NCBI GenBank assembly: GCA_934438075.1
Contig: CAKSBF010000001.1
Span: 372,001 to 436,000 of the forward strand
Direction of reading: 5' to 3'
DNA length: 64,000 bases
DNA from: an uncultured Clostridia bacterium
GTDB taxonomy: Bacteria; Bacillota; Clostridia; UBA1381; UBA9506
Shown here: in pieces, positions 8,138-17,070 of the stretch
How positions within the stretch are numbered: the stretch's first letter is position 1
Layout of the letters: the number at the start of each line of letters is the position of its first letter
Program-made: the position numbers and the translations under genes
Notes under the pieces: generated by a model
What the model was told of the DNA's origin: nothing
What the model saw: only the letters and a program-made list of their open reading frames with translations
Databases searched by the model: none

Positions 8138-8173
8138 TTTCCCCCAATCGCTGTAAATTTAAAAACATCTGCA

Positions 8174-8929
8174 TTACAAAATTTCCAAGACATCGGGATA
8201 AATATTCCTTGCATCTCCAATATCGCTAAAATGTTTCAATTCTGTATTGCCAACTAAAAACTTAATGGTATCCCCCACCTTTAAATCATCATAAATTCCT
8301 CTGCGGTAAAAAATCCAATGAGATTCGTCTTGCGAAACGGACTCGTTTAGTTTCAGCAAACCATGAATTTTATAACAGCGATAGTCTTTCGGCACATTTC
8401 GCACACCATCAATTCTTGCGACATAATAACCGCCGCTGTCAGGTTCTAAAACCGGCAATTCTTTCAGTTTATGAAGATATAAGTCCAGTTGACGGTTAAA
8501 TTCATCTGTACAGCGTTCGTTCACCATCCCGGCACCGCAAAGTTCGTCATAAACTGCCATCAAATCCGTTTGGCTGTCACAGCGACGCATTTGGATTCCC
8601 AGCAGAGGTGTTCTGTTTAAATCAGCATAAACCACGGGCGGAAAAAGCAACGGTATCATTTTTTCCTGCTGAACCCATGCTGCACCCAGCTCTGTAAGGC
8701 AAAATTGACTTTGCAGATAATTTGGCGTAATGAAACATATAATTTTTTCTGCCGTAAGAAGTGCCGATTTTATTTTTTCTGCGAATACCCGTCCGCTTTG
8801 AATGGTATTGCAAAGTGATATGGAAAAAACATCCTCTCTCGGAATGTTCATTCCTAAAACCAGAAAATTGATAAAATCCTTTACTTCTTTGTTGTCCTTC
8901 TCGCTATGACTGATAAATAATTTACACAT
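8174..8929 (-). CDS. TIR-domain protein (candidate NAD-depleting effector)
   Basis: A 251-residue protein. Residues 1-150 form a TIR domain: the first strand is KLFISHSEKDNKEV, the second segment is DVFSISL, then IICFITPNYLQSQFC and TELGAAW, whose Glu (about 80) matches the catalytic Glu of NAD-hydrolysing TIRs. The C-terminal about 100 residues (YVARIDGVRN to YPDVLEIL) are beta-rich and unrecognised, and may be a sensor or oligomerisation domain. The ATG at 8935 is too close to AAAGGAG; the ATG at 8929 has proper spacing and overlaps the methyltransferase-like gene by 8 nt. Bacterial TIR proteins commonly act as abortive-infection effectors; that role here is inferred. Confidence 0.85.
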   Translation of the reverse strand: MCKLFISHSEKDNKEVKDFINFLVLGMNIPREDVFSISLCNTIQSGRVFAEKIKSALLTAEKIICFITPNYLQSQFCLTELGAAWVQQEKMIPLLFPPVVYADLNRTPLLGIQMRRCDSQTDLMAVYDELCGAGMVNERCTDEFNRQLDLYLHKLKELPVLEPDSGGYYVARIDGVRNVPKDYRCYKIHGLLKLNESVSQDESHWIFYRRGIYDDLKVGDTIKFLVGNTELKHFSDIGDARNIYPDVLEIL

Positions 8930-10685
8930 GTTCATTCTCCTTTTTTGATAATTGCTCCAGTAATTCTGCCTTTTTTGCCTGATATTGCAAATCTAAGGTT
9001 TTACGTTCCCGCAGGTATTGTATTTTTGCATTTTTTAGACTTTCGCCCGTTATCGCCGCCGACTGCTTCTCGTATTCAGGAATAATAAGTTCTTCCGTTT
9101 TCTGCACACCCAAAACCCGTATAGTAGTACCGGTTTGTATTAATTCGAGTACTGTCTGTCCCTTTTCCGACATCAAATATTCATACAAAACATACGGCGA
9201 ATATTTTTCAGGATTGACACGGATAATCATTAAATTGCCGCTGATGTATGCCGGCGGAGGATTTGGAGGCACTATGGCAAGTTTCAGCGCAGCGCCCCTT
9301 GCCGTCACAATAATATCATCTTCCCGGACTAAAAACTTTTCTTCCCGGTTTAAATTGCCTATGCCAATTGTATCGGCTGAAGTATAATCAATTTCACCGT
9401 GCTGAATGTCTCTGACATTTAACAAATATCGCTCTCCGCCCTCCTGCGCGGGAGAACCTTTTGCGTTCTGGATACCGCGTATTACGTCAGCAACATCACC
9501 GATACAAAGCCTGCCGCTCAGCACGTCATCATCATTAAAATATATCTGCGGATATAGATCATATTCGTTCTGCACAACGGCACTATGTGGTATCAGTCTT
9601 ACATTTTCATTTTCACTGTAAAGCTGAAAGGCATTTGCCAGCTGAGAAATTTTTCCCTCCGTCAGCGCCTCCCGACTCATATCAGCAAATAAAATTTTAC
9701 CCCTTCGCTCTTGTTTTCTGCCCTTTTCGCAAACAAGCAACGCCATTGGCAAACCGCGGTTTGGATAAAGTCCGTTTGGAAGACTGATAACCGCATCGAC
9801 GCAATCGGTCTCAACCAGCATTTTTCGCAAAAAGCGCTCATTTTCACGTACCAACGCTCCTTTTGTCACCACGAAAAAAGCGCAGTCCCCGGCAGACATG
9901 TGACAAATCGTGTTATAAATGACCAACCAGTCCGCATATAAAGTAGTTTTGTTGTCTTTCAAAAACTCATCCTTAAGCGATACCGGAGTAGTTCGGTTTC
10001 CTACCAGCGGAAGGTCTGCAACAATCATTTTAGGCGAAACCTGACCTGACAACAAAGTCATATTGCCTGCCACATCACCCTCTTTTACCGAAAAATCTTC
10101 CACTCCGCCAAAATATAGCATCAAACGTGACAGCGCGCAAAAATATGAGTTTAATTCCACACCAAGGCAAGAAATGCTTTCTCGGCCCGCCATGCCGCTC
10201 CACACTTCAAGACCAAGCAAAAAACTTCCGCTGCAGAGATCAACAATCTGTTTTGCTGTTTTTTCAGAAACTAAAGCAGCAACAAGCCGACAAAGGTTCA
10301 GAGGAGTCACCATGCCCTCTTCTCCTGCACCAAGCATTAAAATTTTTTCTGCACAGCAGCGCAGCCAAGCCTCATCCGCCTTTTCGTTTTTATAAAGTTC
10401 ACCGAAAATGCGGTTAATCTCATGATATAGAGATGGTTCCCGGCGAAAAAATTCCCACGGCATATATTGTTCAAATGCTGCAGCTGCATCCTTGACCTCA
10501 TATTTATTCACCCGTTTGCACAATTCCGGCAAGAGACCCGCCGGCCGAAAAAATCCGTCATACTGTATATTAAATTTTCGATATGCCCGTAATACGAAAG
10601 CTAAATATAAAAAAATCTGCTTCCCTTGATGCAATGATAAAATCCGATGGTTGTTGTCTAAAAAATACTCTAGTTTTTTAATCAT
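8922..10685 (-). CDS. N6-methyltransferase-like / HsdS-like fusion protein with degenerate catalytic motif
   Basis: A 587-residue protein. Residues about 90-340 match the type I HsdM methyltransferase core: GMVTPLNLCRLVAAL, then motif I as IVDLCSGSF (149-156, ending in Phe instead of Gly) and GVELNS. The catalytic [D/N]PP[F/Y] motif is replaced by DLPL (about 224-227), so methylation is doubtful. Residues about 390-585 resemble a single HsdS target-recognition half-subunit: IGDVADVIRG, DIIVTARG, GTTIRVLG, LIIPEYEKQ and a terminal coiled coil. It is first in an operon with the TIR gene and has its own promoter and palindromic operator. I infer a DNA-recognising sensor paired with a TIR effector. 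Confidence 0.8.
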   Translation of the reverse strand: MIKKLEYFLDNNHRILSLHQGKQIFLYLAFVLRAYRKFNIQYDGFFRPAGLLPELCKRVNKYEVKDAAAAFEQYMPWEFFRREPSLYHEINRIFGELYKNEKADEAWLRCCAEKILMLGAGEEGMVTPLNLCRLVAALVSEKTAKQIVDLCSGSFLLGLEVWSGMAGRESISCLGVELNSYFCALSRLMLYFGGVEDFSVKEGDVAGNMTLLSGQVSPKMIVADLPLVGNRTTPVSLKDEFLKDNKTTLYADWLVIYNTICHMSAGDCAFFVVTKGALVRENERFLRKMLVETDCVDAVISLPNGLYPNRGLPMALLVCEKGRKQERRGKILFADMSREALTEGKISQLANAFQLYSENENVRLIPHSAVVQNEYDLYPQIYFNDDDVLSGRLCIGDVADVIRGIQNAKGSPAQEGGERYLLNVRDIQHGEIDYTSADTIGIGNLNREEKFLVREDDIIVTARGAALKLAIVPPNPPPAYISGNLMIIRVNPEKYSPYVLYEYLMSEKGQTVLELIQTGTTIRVLGVQKTEELIIPEYEKQSAAITGESLKNAKIQYLRERKTLDLQYQAKKAELLEQLSKKENEHV

Positions 10686-10704
10686 AGCCTCACCTCTTAT
10701 GTTT

Positions 10705-10754
10705 ATTATACATGATAAATATTACTTTTTCAATATAGGTACTCACGTACCTAT
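10705..10754 (-). promoter_or_regulatory. Promoter and perfect palindromic operator of the methylase-like/TIR operon
   Basis: On the reverse strand TTGAAA (10728-10733) and TATAAT (10705-10710) are 17 nt apart. One base upstream of the -35 lies the perfect inverted repeat ATAGGTAC-TCAC-GTACCTAT (10735-10754), the size and symmetry expected for a dimeric repressor or activator. The ribosome site is AGAGGTGAGG before the ATG at 10685. No cognate regulator gene is adjacent, so the operator could be read by the encoded DNA-binding protein or by a distant regulator. Confidence 0.65.
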
Positions 10755-10940
10755 CGATTTTTTTAAATTTTGTTAAAGTTATCCAAAAACAGAGTCCTAT
10801 TTTCGTGAATTAAAGTACACCTTTTGAAGCGACAAAAAATATATTAATGACAGTCTATGTTATATGAAATGCTTTACATTTAAAGAAGTCTTGCTTCATG
10901 ATAAGCAAAAACAGACCAATTAATTCCAAAAATAAAATTA
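10755..10940. other. AT-rich intergenic stretch, no gene seen
   Basis: The stretch between the operon operator and the spoVT promoter contains no convincing coding region. It holds a small inverted repeat TTGCTT-N6-AAGCAA around 10893-10910 and several A/T tracts. I see no terminator or RNA signature. Confidence 0.4.
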
Positions 10941-10969
10941 CATAAATCTCCTTTTACAAGCAGATACTA
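10941..10969 (+). promoter_or_regulatory. Possible forespore (sigma-G/F-like) promoter of spoVT
   Basis: CATAA (10941-10945) and GATACTA (10963-10969), 17 nt apart, resemble the GNATR / CATACTA consensus of sigma-G and sigma-F promoters. spoVT of Bacillus is sigma-G dependent, which makes this plausible. The match is partial and unconfirmed. Confidence 0.4.
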
Positions 10970-11002
10970 ACTTTACAAACTAAAAAAAGGAGTTTTTTCT
11001 AT

Positions 11003-11548
11003 ATGAAAGCGACTGGTATTGTTAGAAGAATTGACGACCTCGGACGCGTAGTTATCCCAAAGGAAATCAGAAGGACTATGCGTATCCGTGAAGGCGACCC
11101 GCTTGAAATATACACAGACCGTGACGGCGAAGTAATTTTCAAAAAATATTCCCCCATTGGCGAGCTGGGCGATTTCGCAAGTGAATATGCTGAAACTCTG
11201 TCCAAAACCAGCGGGCATCCGACCTGCATTACCGATAAAGATAACGTAATTGCTGTTTCCGGTGTGCCAAAGCGCGAATTGACGGAAAAGAAAATCAGCT
11301 CCGACATTGAGCGCGTTATGGAAGAAAAATCCACATTTATTTGCCGCCCGTCCGACTCAAAACAAATTAGCGTAATCGAAGGCAGTGAAAAATATACTGC
11401 CGGTGTGGTTGTTCCCATTATCTCCGAGGGCGACACAATCGGTTCTGTTGTTTTTTTCAGCAACGAAACCGTTCCCAAAATGGGAGAAATTGAAGAAAAA
11501 TTGGCACAGTCTGCCGCCGGATTTTTAGGCCGGCACATGGAGCAATAA
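11003..11548 (+). CDS. spoVT: Stage V sporulation protein T (transcriptional regulator)
   Basis: A 181-residue regulator of forespore gene expression. The N-terminal AbrB-type swapped-hairpin DNA-binding domain (MKATGIVRRIDDLGRVVIPK, residues 1-50) is joined to a C-terminal GAF-like domain (about 55-175). Length and domain order match SpoVT, not the 90-residue AbrB. The strong AAAGGAG site (10987-10991 region) precedes the ATG. It is monocistronic, ending at a strong terminator. Its presence shows that the organism belongs to an endospore-forming lineage. Confidence 0.96.
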   Translation: MKATGIVRRIDDLGRVVIPKEIRRTMRIREGDPLEIYTDRDGEVIFKKYSPIGELGDFASEYAETLSKTSGHPTCITDKDNVIAVSGVPKRELTEKKISSDIERVMEEKSTFICRPSDSKQISVIEGSEKYTAGVVVPIISEGDTIGSVVFFSNETVPKMGEIEEKLAQSAAGFLGRHMEQ

Positions 11549-11574
11549 ACCTGTACAAAATGGATATTCAAGTA

Positions 11575-11637
11575 AAGAACTGCGGCATGACAGGAGCTTT
11601 TCACGCTGCCTGTACCCCGCAGTTCTTCATTTTTTAT
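11575..11637. terminator. Strong bidirectional terminator
   Basis: A perfect 11-bp stem (AAGAACTGCGG / CCGCAGTTCTT) with an inner ACAGG...CCTGT stem is followed by a T-rich tract. It lies between the convergent spoVT and the decarboxylase gene and can serve both. Confidence 0.85.
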
Positions 11638-11644
11638 AATTCGT

Positions 11645-13003
11645 TTACATTTCCTTGGCAATGCAAATCTTTCCGTTCTCAACACCATCAACTGTTCTGC
11701 CGCTTTGCAGCAGATTAATAACAACCTGCATTTGCCTCTCTGTAATCCGCTCCCCCGGCAATAAAATTGGAATACATGGAGGAAATGCAGTCACACTTCC
11801 GGCACAAATTTTACCAATGGCCTCCGATACTGATATCCATTGATGTTCCCTTTTCCACACCGCACGCGGCGAAAGCGCAGCCGCACCTTCCGGAAAAAAA
11901 TATTCCTGTGCCTCTCCGGTATCTAACTGTTTTTCACTCGCGCATATATCGGCAAGTGCAGCCGAAAGAAGCCGGAAATCTTCTGCCCGGTTGCCCCAGG
12001 AAGTCATTAACAACACATTCCTTTCGTCTGCCATTTCCGCATAGATCCCATATTTTTCCCGTAAAAACCTTTCCGCATCATAACCGTTCAGACCATATTT
12101 CTCAAAAGACAAAAGCAATTTAAAGGGATCCTGCGTCCGATATCTTTCAAACGGTTTCGTTTGTTCTAAAAGCAAATCCGTCCTTTGCTTTCCATTTTTT
12201 ACCGCAAAATCCAAAGCCGCTTCCATATACGCAAGCAAAATATAAGAAGGACTGGTGGTCTGAAAGATATTCACCGCTTCAAAGATTGTTTGCTCCATAT
12301 TCGCTCCACGAAGCAGAAGAAGAGCGGTTTGATTCGGGCATGGCAAAGACTTATGCATGCTCACCACCGCTGCATCCGCACCCTGACGGATTGCATTTTC
12401 AGGAAAACGGCTGTCAAACGGAAAATGTGCTCCATGCGCCTCATCCACTAAGAGTGGTATTCCCTTTTCATGTGCTATGCACGCGATCTCTTTTATCTCG
12501 CTCACAAAGCCATAATAATTTGGTGAGGTAATAAAAATACCCTTAATGTTTGGAGTCTTTTCCAACACTTGCCGAACCTGCACCGCGGTAATTCCTCGCG
12601 GCACACCATAGTCTTTGTCAATCTGAGGCGCCAGATAAACAGGCACCGCACCGCACAGCGCAAATGCGTTACCCACACTTCGGTGCGCAGCACGATCAAC
12701 CAACACCTGATCCCCTTCCCGAAAATAAGCGTATATCATGGATAAGATACCGCAGCTGGATCCGTTTACCAAGTAAAAGGCACGCGCCGCGCCATAGAGA
12801 GCCGCCGCATACTGCTGTGATTTTAAAATAGCATCATGCGGGTGGCTTAGTGCGTCTGTACCCGCCAGCTCCGTAACATCCATTTTTAACCATTCATTTT
12901 CAAAACGGGTTCCCAAAAATGCGGCGCCATTCTTATGACCGGGCATGTGAAAAGATACCTTCTCCCTCCGGCAATGCTGAAGCAGACTGTTTAAAATTTC
13001 CAT
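11645..13003 (-). CDS. Orn/Lys/Arg decarboxylase family protein (PLP, fold type I)
   Basis: A 452-residue PLP enzyme of the group that contains arginine decarboxylase SpeA and Bacillus YaaO. The start MEILNSLLQHCRREKVSFHMPGHKNG is typical; VDEAHGAHFPF supplies the PLP Asp and SMHKSLPC the Schiff-base Lys (about residue 218). The shorter C-terminal domain fits this clade. Such enzymes decarboxylate arginine, lysine or ornithine for polyamine synthesis; which one is not decidable here. GGGGAGG precedes the ATG. It lies 22 nt behind hydF in the same direction, so it is probably the last gene of the hydrogenase-maturation operon. Confidence 0.88.
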   Translation of the reverse strand: MEILNSLLQHCRREKVSFHMPGHKNGAAFLGTRFENEWLKMDVTELAGTDALSHPHDAILKSQQYAAALYGAARAFYLVNGSSCGILSMIYAYFREGDQVLVDRAAHRSVGNAFALCGAVPVYLAPQIDKDYGVPRGITAVQVRQVLEKTPNIKGIFITSPNYYGFVSEIKEIACIAHEKGIPLLVDEAHGAHFPFDSRFPENAIRQGADAAVVSMHKSLPCPNQTALLLLRGANMEQTIFEAVNIFQTTSPSYILLAYMEAALDFAVKNGKQRTDLLLEQTKPFERYRTQDPFKLLLSFEKYGLNGYDAERFLREKYGIYAEMADERNVLLMTSWGNRAEDFRLLSAALADICASEKQLDTGEAQEYFFPEGAAALSPRAVWKREHQWISVSEAIGKICAGSVTAFPPCIPILLPGERITERQMQVVINLLQSGRTVDGVENGKICIAKEM

Positions 13004-13025
13004 AGAAACCTCCCCATAAGCGATT

Positions 13026-14228
13026 TTAATAAACCACTTTGTCTAAAATACCGTTCAGCTTGGCAATTAAAATACCGTAATTGGTAATCGCCGTATTCTG
13101 TTCTCTTGCCGCACGAATCCGGTTCAGCACATACCTTCTGTTAAACATGCAACCTCCGCAATGCACGATAAGCGCATATTCCGACAAGTTTTCCGGAAAA
13201 TTACTGCCGTTTACCACATCAATCGCCAGATTTTCTCCATACACCTTGCGCAATAGATTTGGAATTTTAATTCTTCCGATATCTCCGTCAAGCGGCTGAT
13301 GAGTGCACGCCTCCGCTATTAAAACCCTGTCCGTTTCCTTAAGTGTATCCAACCTGTTCGCACCGCGTATATATTCTGCAATATCTCCCTTATACCGTGC
13401 CATCAGCACAGAAAATGAAGTTAAAAGAGAATCCTCCGGCTTATGCTCATACACATAGGAAAATACTTGTGAATCAGTAATAATAAGTTTTGGCGGCTTC
13501 GCCAGCTTTTCCAGCGCCGCACACATCTTGTCCGTTGTTGCACTGATTACCACGGCGCCATGATCCAACAAATCCCGCGTAACCTGTACCTGAGGAAGAA
13601 TCAGCCTGCCCTTCGGTGCCTGAATATCCTGCGGCATGACCAAAAGAACACTATCCCCCTCCTCTATCAAATGACCGACAATCGACGGCATCTCAAAGTC
13701 CTGCGGTGCGCGCTCCACAATTGCCGCCTTTACTCTTTCAACACCATCACCATTCATGGCACTTGCGTAAGAAAACGGAATTTGAAATTTTTTCGTCAGA
13801 TCTGCCGCCTTGCTTTCCGGGCTTTCCAACAAATCGGACTTATTCAGCACACCGATTGCCACCATGCCGCGTTTTTTTATTTCCGCCATCCACGGCTCCA
13901 GTTCCTCTCCGTTATCTGCACCGTCTGTTACCAAAATTGCTAAGTCCGTCTTATCAAGCACCTTTCGCGTGCGATCCATCCGCAGCGCGCCCAGCTCTGT
14001 GTCGTCATCAAAACCGGCAGTATCAACAAATACGCATGGCCCGATCGGATACAGCTCCATCGCCTTATTCACCGGATCAGTTGTTGTGCCGCCGATTTTC
14101 GAAACCAGAGACACCTGCTGACCTGTAATTGCATTAATCAATGATGATTTTCCGCTGTTGGTTCTTCCAAACACCGCAATCGTCATGCGCATGGATAAGG
14201 GTGTTTGCCCCATGGAATGATCTGCCAT
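13026..14228 (-). CDS. hydF: [FeFe]-hydrogenase H-cluster maturation GTPase HydF
   Basis: A 400-residue scaffold GTPase that carries the 2Fe precursor of the H-cluster to the hydrogenase. GTPase motifs are GRTNSGKSS (P-loop, about 17-25), the TTT switch I, DTAGFDD and NKSD. The C-terminal domain has the iron-sulfur ligand set EACTHQ ... HCGGCMFNRR expected for HydF. AGGAGG lies 7 nt upstream of the ATG. It follows hydG by 11 nt in the operon regulator-hydE-hydG-hydF. Confidence 0.96.
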   Translation of the reverse strand: MADHSMGQTPLSMRMTIAVFGRTNSGKSSLINAITGQQVSLVSKIGGTTTDPVNKAMELYPIGPCVFVDTAGFDDDTELGALRMDRTRKVLDKTDLAILVTDGADNGEELEPWMAEIKKRGMVAIGVLNKSDLLESPESKAADLTKKFQIPFSYASAMNGDGVERVKAAIVERAPQDFEMPSIVGHLIEEGDSVLLVMPQDIQAPKGRLILPQVQVTRDLLDHGAVVISATTDKMCAALEKLAKPPKLIITDSQVFSYVYEHKPEDSLLTSFSVLMARYKGDIAEYIRGANRLDTLKETDRVLIAEACTHQPLDGDIGRIKIPNLLRKVYGENLAIDVVNGSNFPENLSEYALIVHCGGCMFNRRYVLNRIRAAREQNTAITNYGILIAKLNGILDKVVY

Positions 14229-14239
14229 AAAATAACCTC

Positions 14240-15685
14240 CTAAAATCTAAAATCGCGCTCTCCTGCTCCCATCTTCTTGATATATTCCCCCGCCTTCGTT
14301 CTTACGGTTTCATTCGGGATTTTCTGCAGTTCCTTTTTAATAAGAGCAAAACCTATTTTCTGCGTCTCCTCCGATGCGTAATCTACCAAATATTCATTTA
14401 ATGTCATCAGCGCATTGGGATGGCAGCAATTTAATATCTGCCCCGCCTTACACAGACTCATGAAACGATCCCCCGTGCGGCCCTCGCGATAACAAGCTGT
14501 GCAGAAAGACGGAATGTGTCCGTTTTCCATCAGCCAGCGCACCACCTCATCAAGCGTTCTCTGATCAGATACGTCAAACTGTTCCGTATCATGCGGTCTC
14601 TCTTCCTCCGCATAGCCGCCAACCGAAGTACGCGATGCACCGCTAATCTGAGAAATACCGTAGTTTAACACTTTTCCGCGCACGGCCTCTGATTCCCTGG
14701 TGGAAATAATCATACCGGTATAAGGAACCGCCAAACGAATACAGGCAATAATTTTTCCAAACATTTCGTCAGAAATAGAATTATCAAACACATCCGGGTC
14801 AATGTCGTCGGCATGCTTCACGCGCGGCACACTGATGGTGTGCGGTCCAACCCCATGAACTGCCTCCAGATGCTCCGCATGCATAATAAGTCCGGCAAAT
14901 TCGTATTTATACATCTCTAGTCCAAACAGCACGCCAAGCCCGACATCGTCAATTCCCCCGTCCATAGCTCTGTCCATTGCTTCCGTGTGGTAATCATAAT
15001 CATGCTTCGGACCGGTTGGGTGCAACTCCAAATAACTTTTCTTATGGTAGGTTTCCTGAAATAAGATATAGGTGCCAATACCGGCATCTTTCAGGCGGCG
15101 ATAATTTTCCACCGTTGTTGCCGCAATATTGACATTAACACGTCTGATTGCGCCATTTTTATGATTAATGCTGTAAATTGTTTTTATGCACTCTAAAATA
15201 TATTCAAGCGGATTATTCACCGGATCCTCTCCCGCTTCAATTGCCAAACGCTTATGCCCCATATCCTGAAGAGCAATTACCTCTGCCCGAATTTCGTCTT
15301 GCGTAAGTTTTTTCCTTGCTATATGCTTGTTTTTATAATGATACGGGCAGTACAGGCATCCGTTTACACAATAATTGGAAAGATAAAGCGGTGCAAACAT
15401 AACAATACGATTTCCGTAAAACGCAAGCTTTATTTCCTCCGCAATTTTGTAAATCTGCTCAACCTTTTCCGGAATATCACACGCCAAAAGCACCGATGCC
15501 TCACGGTGGGTAAGTCCCTTACAGACTGCACCGTTTGCAGTTTTCTGCGGACGTGCCTTTTCCAAAATACTATCAATCAACTCGACATTATGTTTATTTT
15601 TTTCCGCATATTCCAAAGTTTCTAAAATTTCAGCATCATTAATGAATTCCTCTGCTTTTCTTGATTTCGGATCATACTTTGCCAT
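14240..15685 (-). CDS. hydG: [FeFe]-hydrogenase maturation radical SAM tyrosine lyase HydG
   Basis: A 481-residue enzyme that splits tyrosine to make the CO and CN ligands of the H-cluster. The radical SAM cluster motif is CVNGCLYCPYHYKN at about residues 92-105. The C-terminal auxiliary cluster Cys residues lie in CTACYREGRTGDRF and NCCHPNA. The ThiH-like middle and the LYLSNYC lead-in are as expected, and length is normal. Ribosome site AAGGAGAG. It is 1 nt downstream of hydE, so the two are translationally close. Confidence 0.97.
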   Translation of the reverse strand: MAKYDPKSRKAEEFINDAEILETLEYAEKNKHNVELIDSILEKARPQKTANGAVCKGLTHREASVLLACDIPEKVEQIYKIAEEIKLAFYGNRIVMFAPLYLSNYCVNGCLYCPYHYKNKHIARKKLTQDEIRAEVIALQDMGHKRLAIEAGEDPVNNPLEYILECIKTIYSINHKNGAIRRVNVNIAATTVENYRRLKDAGIGTYILFQETYHKKSYLELHPTGPKHDYDYHTEAMDRAMDGGIDDVGLGVLFGLEMYKYEFAGLIMHAEHLEAVHGVGPHTISVPRVKHADDIDPDVFDNSISDEMFGKIIACIRLAVPYTGMIISTRESEAVRGKVLNYGISQISGASRTSVGGYAEEERPHDTEQFDVSDQRTLDEVVRWLMENGHIPSFCTACYREGRTGDRFMSLCKAGQILNCCHPNALMTLNEYLVDYASEETQKIGFALIKKELQKIPNETVRTKAGEYIKKMGAGERDFRF

Positions 15686-15686
15686 T

Positions 15687-16751
15687 TCAAGTTCTCTCCT
15701 TCTCTTTTTTTACATCGCCGCGAGCGGATACAATTTCATAACCGATCGACTGCATTTTTTTCTGCAGCAGCGCAAGCCCCTGCGCTGCCTCTTCTCCCGT
15801 ACTGATTTTATTGTTATAAAGTTCATAGTTTTTCCGGACGGCAAGCGGTGAAAGGTTTGGCATCACCACATTTGCACCGGCCAAAATTCCCCGCTCCCTG
15901 CCATCGTGCGCAATCGTTCCAAGTGCCGTTGTGGATGGCAGCAAAATATATGGATGCACCAACCGGATAACAGAAAGCAAAAAGCAAGTTAAACCCGCAT
16001 CACCGCCCGGAAATTCCCGAAACGGTGTGTGCTCGTGCGGAATAAACGGACCAATGCCGCACATATCCGGCTGAAACTGCTCAACAAACTTTAAGTCTTG
16101 CACAAGGTTAAGTTCCGTTTGATATGGCGAACCAACCATAAAGCCGCAGCCGGTTTGAAAACCGATTTTCCTCAAATTGTCCAAGCACTCCATGCGCGCC
16201 TCATAGGACATCTCTTTTGGATGCAGTTTTGCATAATGCCCCGCATCCGCTGTTTCATGCCGTAAAAGATAACGGTCAGCACCTGCATCATATAGTTTCT
16301 GGTAACTCTCACGGTTTCTCTCTCCAAGCGAGAGCGTCACTGCACAGTCAGGAAATTTATTCTTAATAGATGCAACAATATCACATACAACATCATCTGT
16401 AAAAAACGGATCCTCACCGCCTTGCATTACAAAAGTCCGAAAGCCTAGGCCATATCCCTCTTCGCAGCAGTCTAATATTTCCTGCTTGGAAAGCCGATAT
16501 CTTATGCAAGTTTCATTACCACGCCTGATTCCGCAATATAGACAATCATTTTTGCAAATGTTGGATATTTCAATCAGTCCGCGAATATAAACCTGAGTAC
16601 CATAAATTTTTCTGCGGACCGCATCTGCCCTTTCTGCCAGCAATTGGGCGGTTTCTTCGCTGCGCGCCGCAATCAGCTCACGATACTCTTCTACAGAAAG
16701 CGAATGTTTTTCACACAGTTTATCAATAAGTTCCCTCTGACGTTTATTCAT
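15687..16751 (-). CDS. hydE: [FeFe]-hydrogenase maturation radical SAM enzyme HydE
   Basis: A 354-residue radical SAM enzyme of the BioB-like group that processes the organometallic H-cluster precursor. The CX3CX2C motif is CKNDCLYCG at about residues 66-74, followed by MQGGEDPFF and RHETADAGHYAKLHP. No separate ribosome site is evident. The start overlaps the preceding regulator by 8 nt, implying translational coupling. No hydrogenase structural gene is in the window, so the maturases serve enzymes encoded elsewhere. Confidence 0.96.
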   Translation of the reverse strand: MNKRQRELIDKLCEKHSLSVEEYRELIAARSEETAQLLAERADAVRRKIYGTQVYIRGLIEISNICKNDCLYCGIRRGNETCIRYRLSKQEILDCCEEGYGLGFRTFVMQGGEDPFFTDDVVCDIVASIKNKFPDCAVTLSLGERNRESYQKLYDAGADRYLLRHETADAGHYAKLHPKEMSYEARMECLDNLRKIGFQTGCGFMVGSPYQTELNLVQDLKFVEQFQPDMCGIGPFIPHEHTPFREFPGGDAGLTCFLLSVIRLVHPYILLPSTTALGTIAHDGRERGILAGANVVMPNLSPLAVRKNYELYNNKISTGEEAAQGLALLQKKMQSIGYEIVSARGDVKKEKERT

Positions 16752-17001
16752 GGCTGATTATATTGGAATAAGCTGTCTTTACGCTAATCCCGTTCAGATT
16801 TCCGACTTTTCCGGATAAGGCAGAGATGGTATCCTGCGGTGCATCAATTGCAATGCTGACAATATTTATCTTCCTTTCGCGGTACGGAATCCCCATACGA
16901 CCGATAATGAAATCTGCATAATCGTGCAAAACTGCGTTCAGCTGTGCAACCGATTCCGGATTTTCTATAATAATTCCCATGACTGCAACTCTGGTTTCCA
17001 T
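16744..17001 (-). CDS. TM1266-family iron-only hydrogenase system regulator
   Basis: An 85-residue ACT-like/NikR-C-like small protein (ETRVAVMGIIIENPESVAQL ... IPYRERKINIVSIAIDAPQD ... LSGKVGNLNGISVKTAYS). This family is found almost always beside hydE/F/G and is thought to be regulatory, although its ligand is not known to me. AGGAGG lies 9 nt before the ATG. It heads the hyd operon behind a leader with an attenuator-like hairpin (17071-17220). Confidence 0.92.
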   Translation of the reverse strand: METRVAVMGIIIENPESVAQLNAVLHDYADFIIGRMGIPYRERKINIVSIAIDAPQDTISALSGKVGNLNGISVKTAYSNIISHE

Positions 17002-17070
17002 AATAAATTTTCCTCCTGTTTTAATTTGTCGATGTAATATAAGTTACCGACTCGGAGCGATGAGCGGTTT

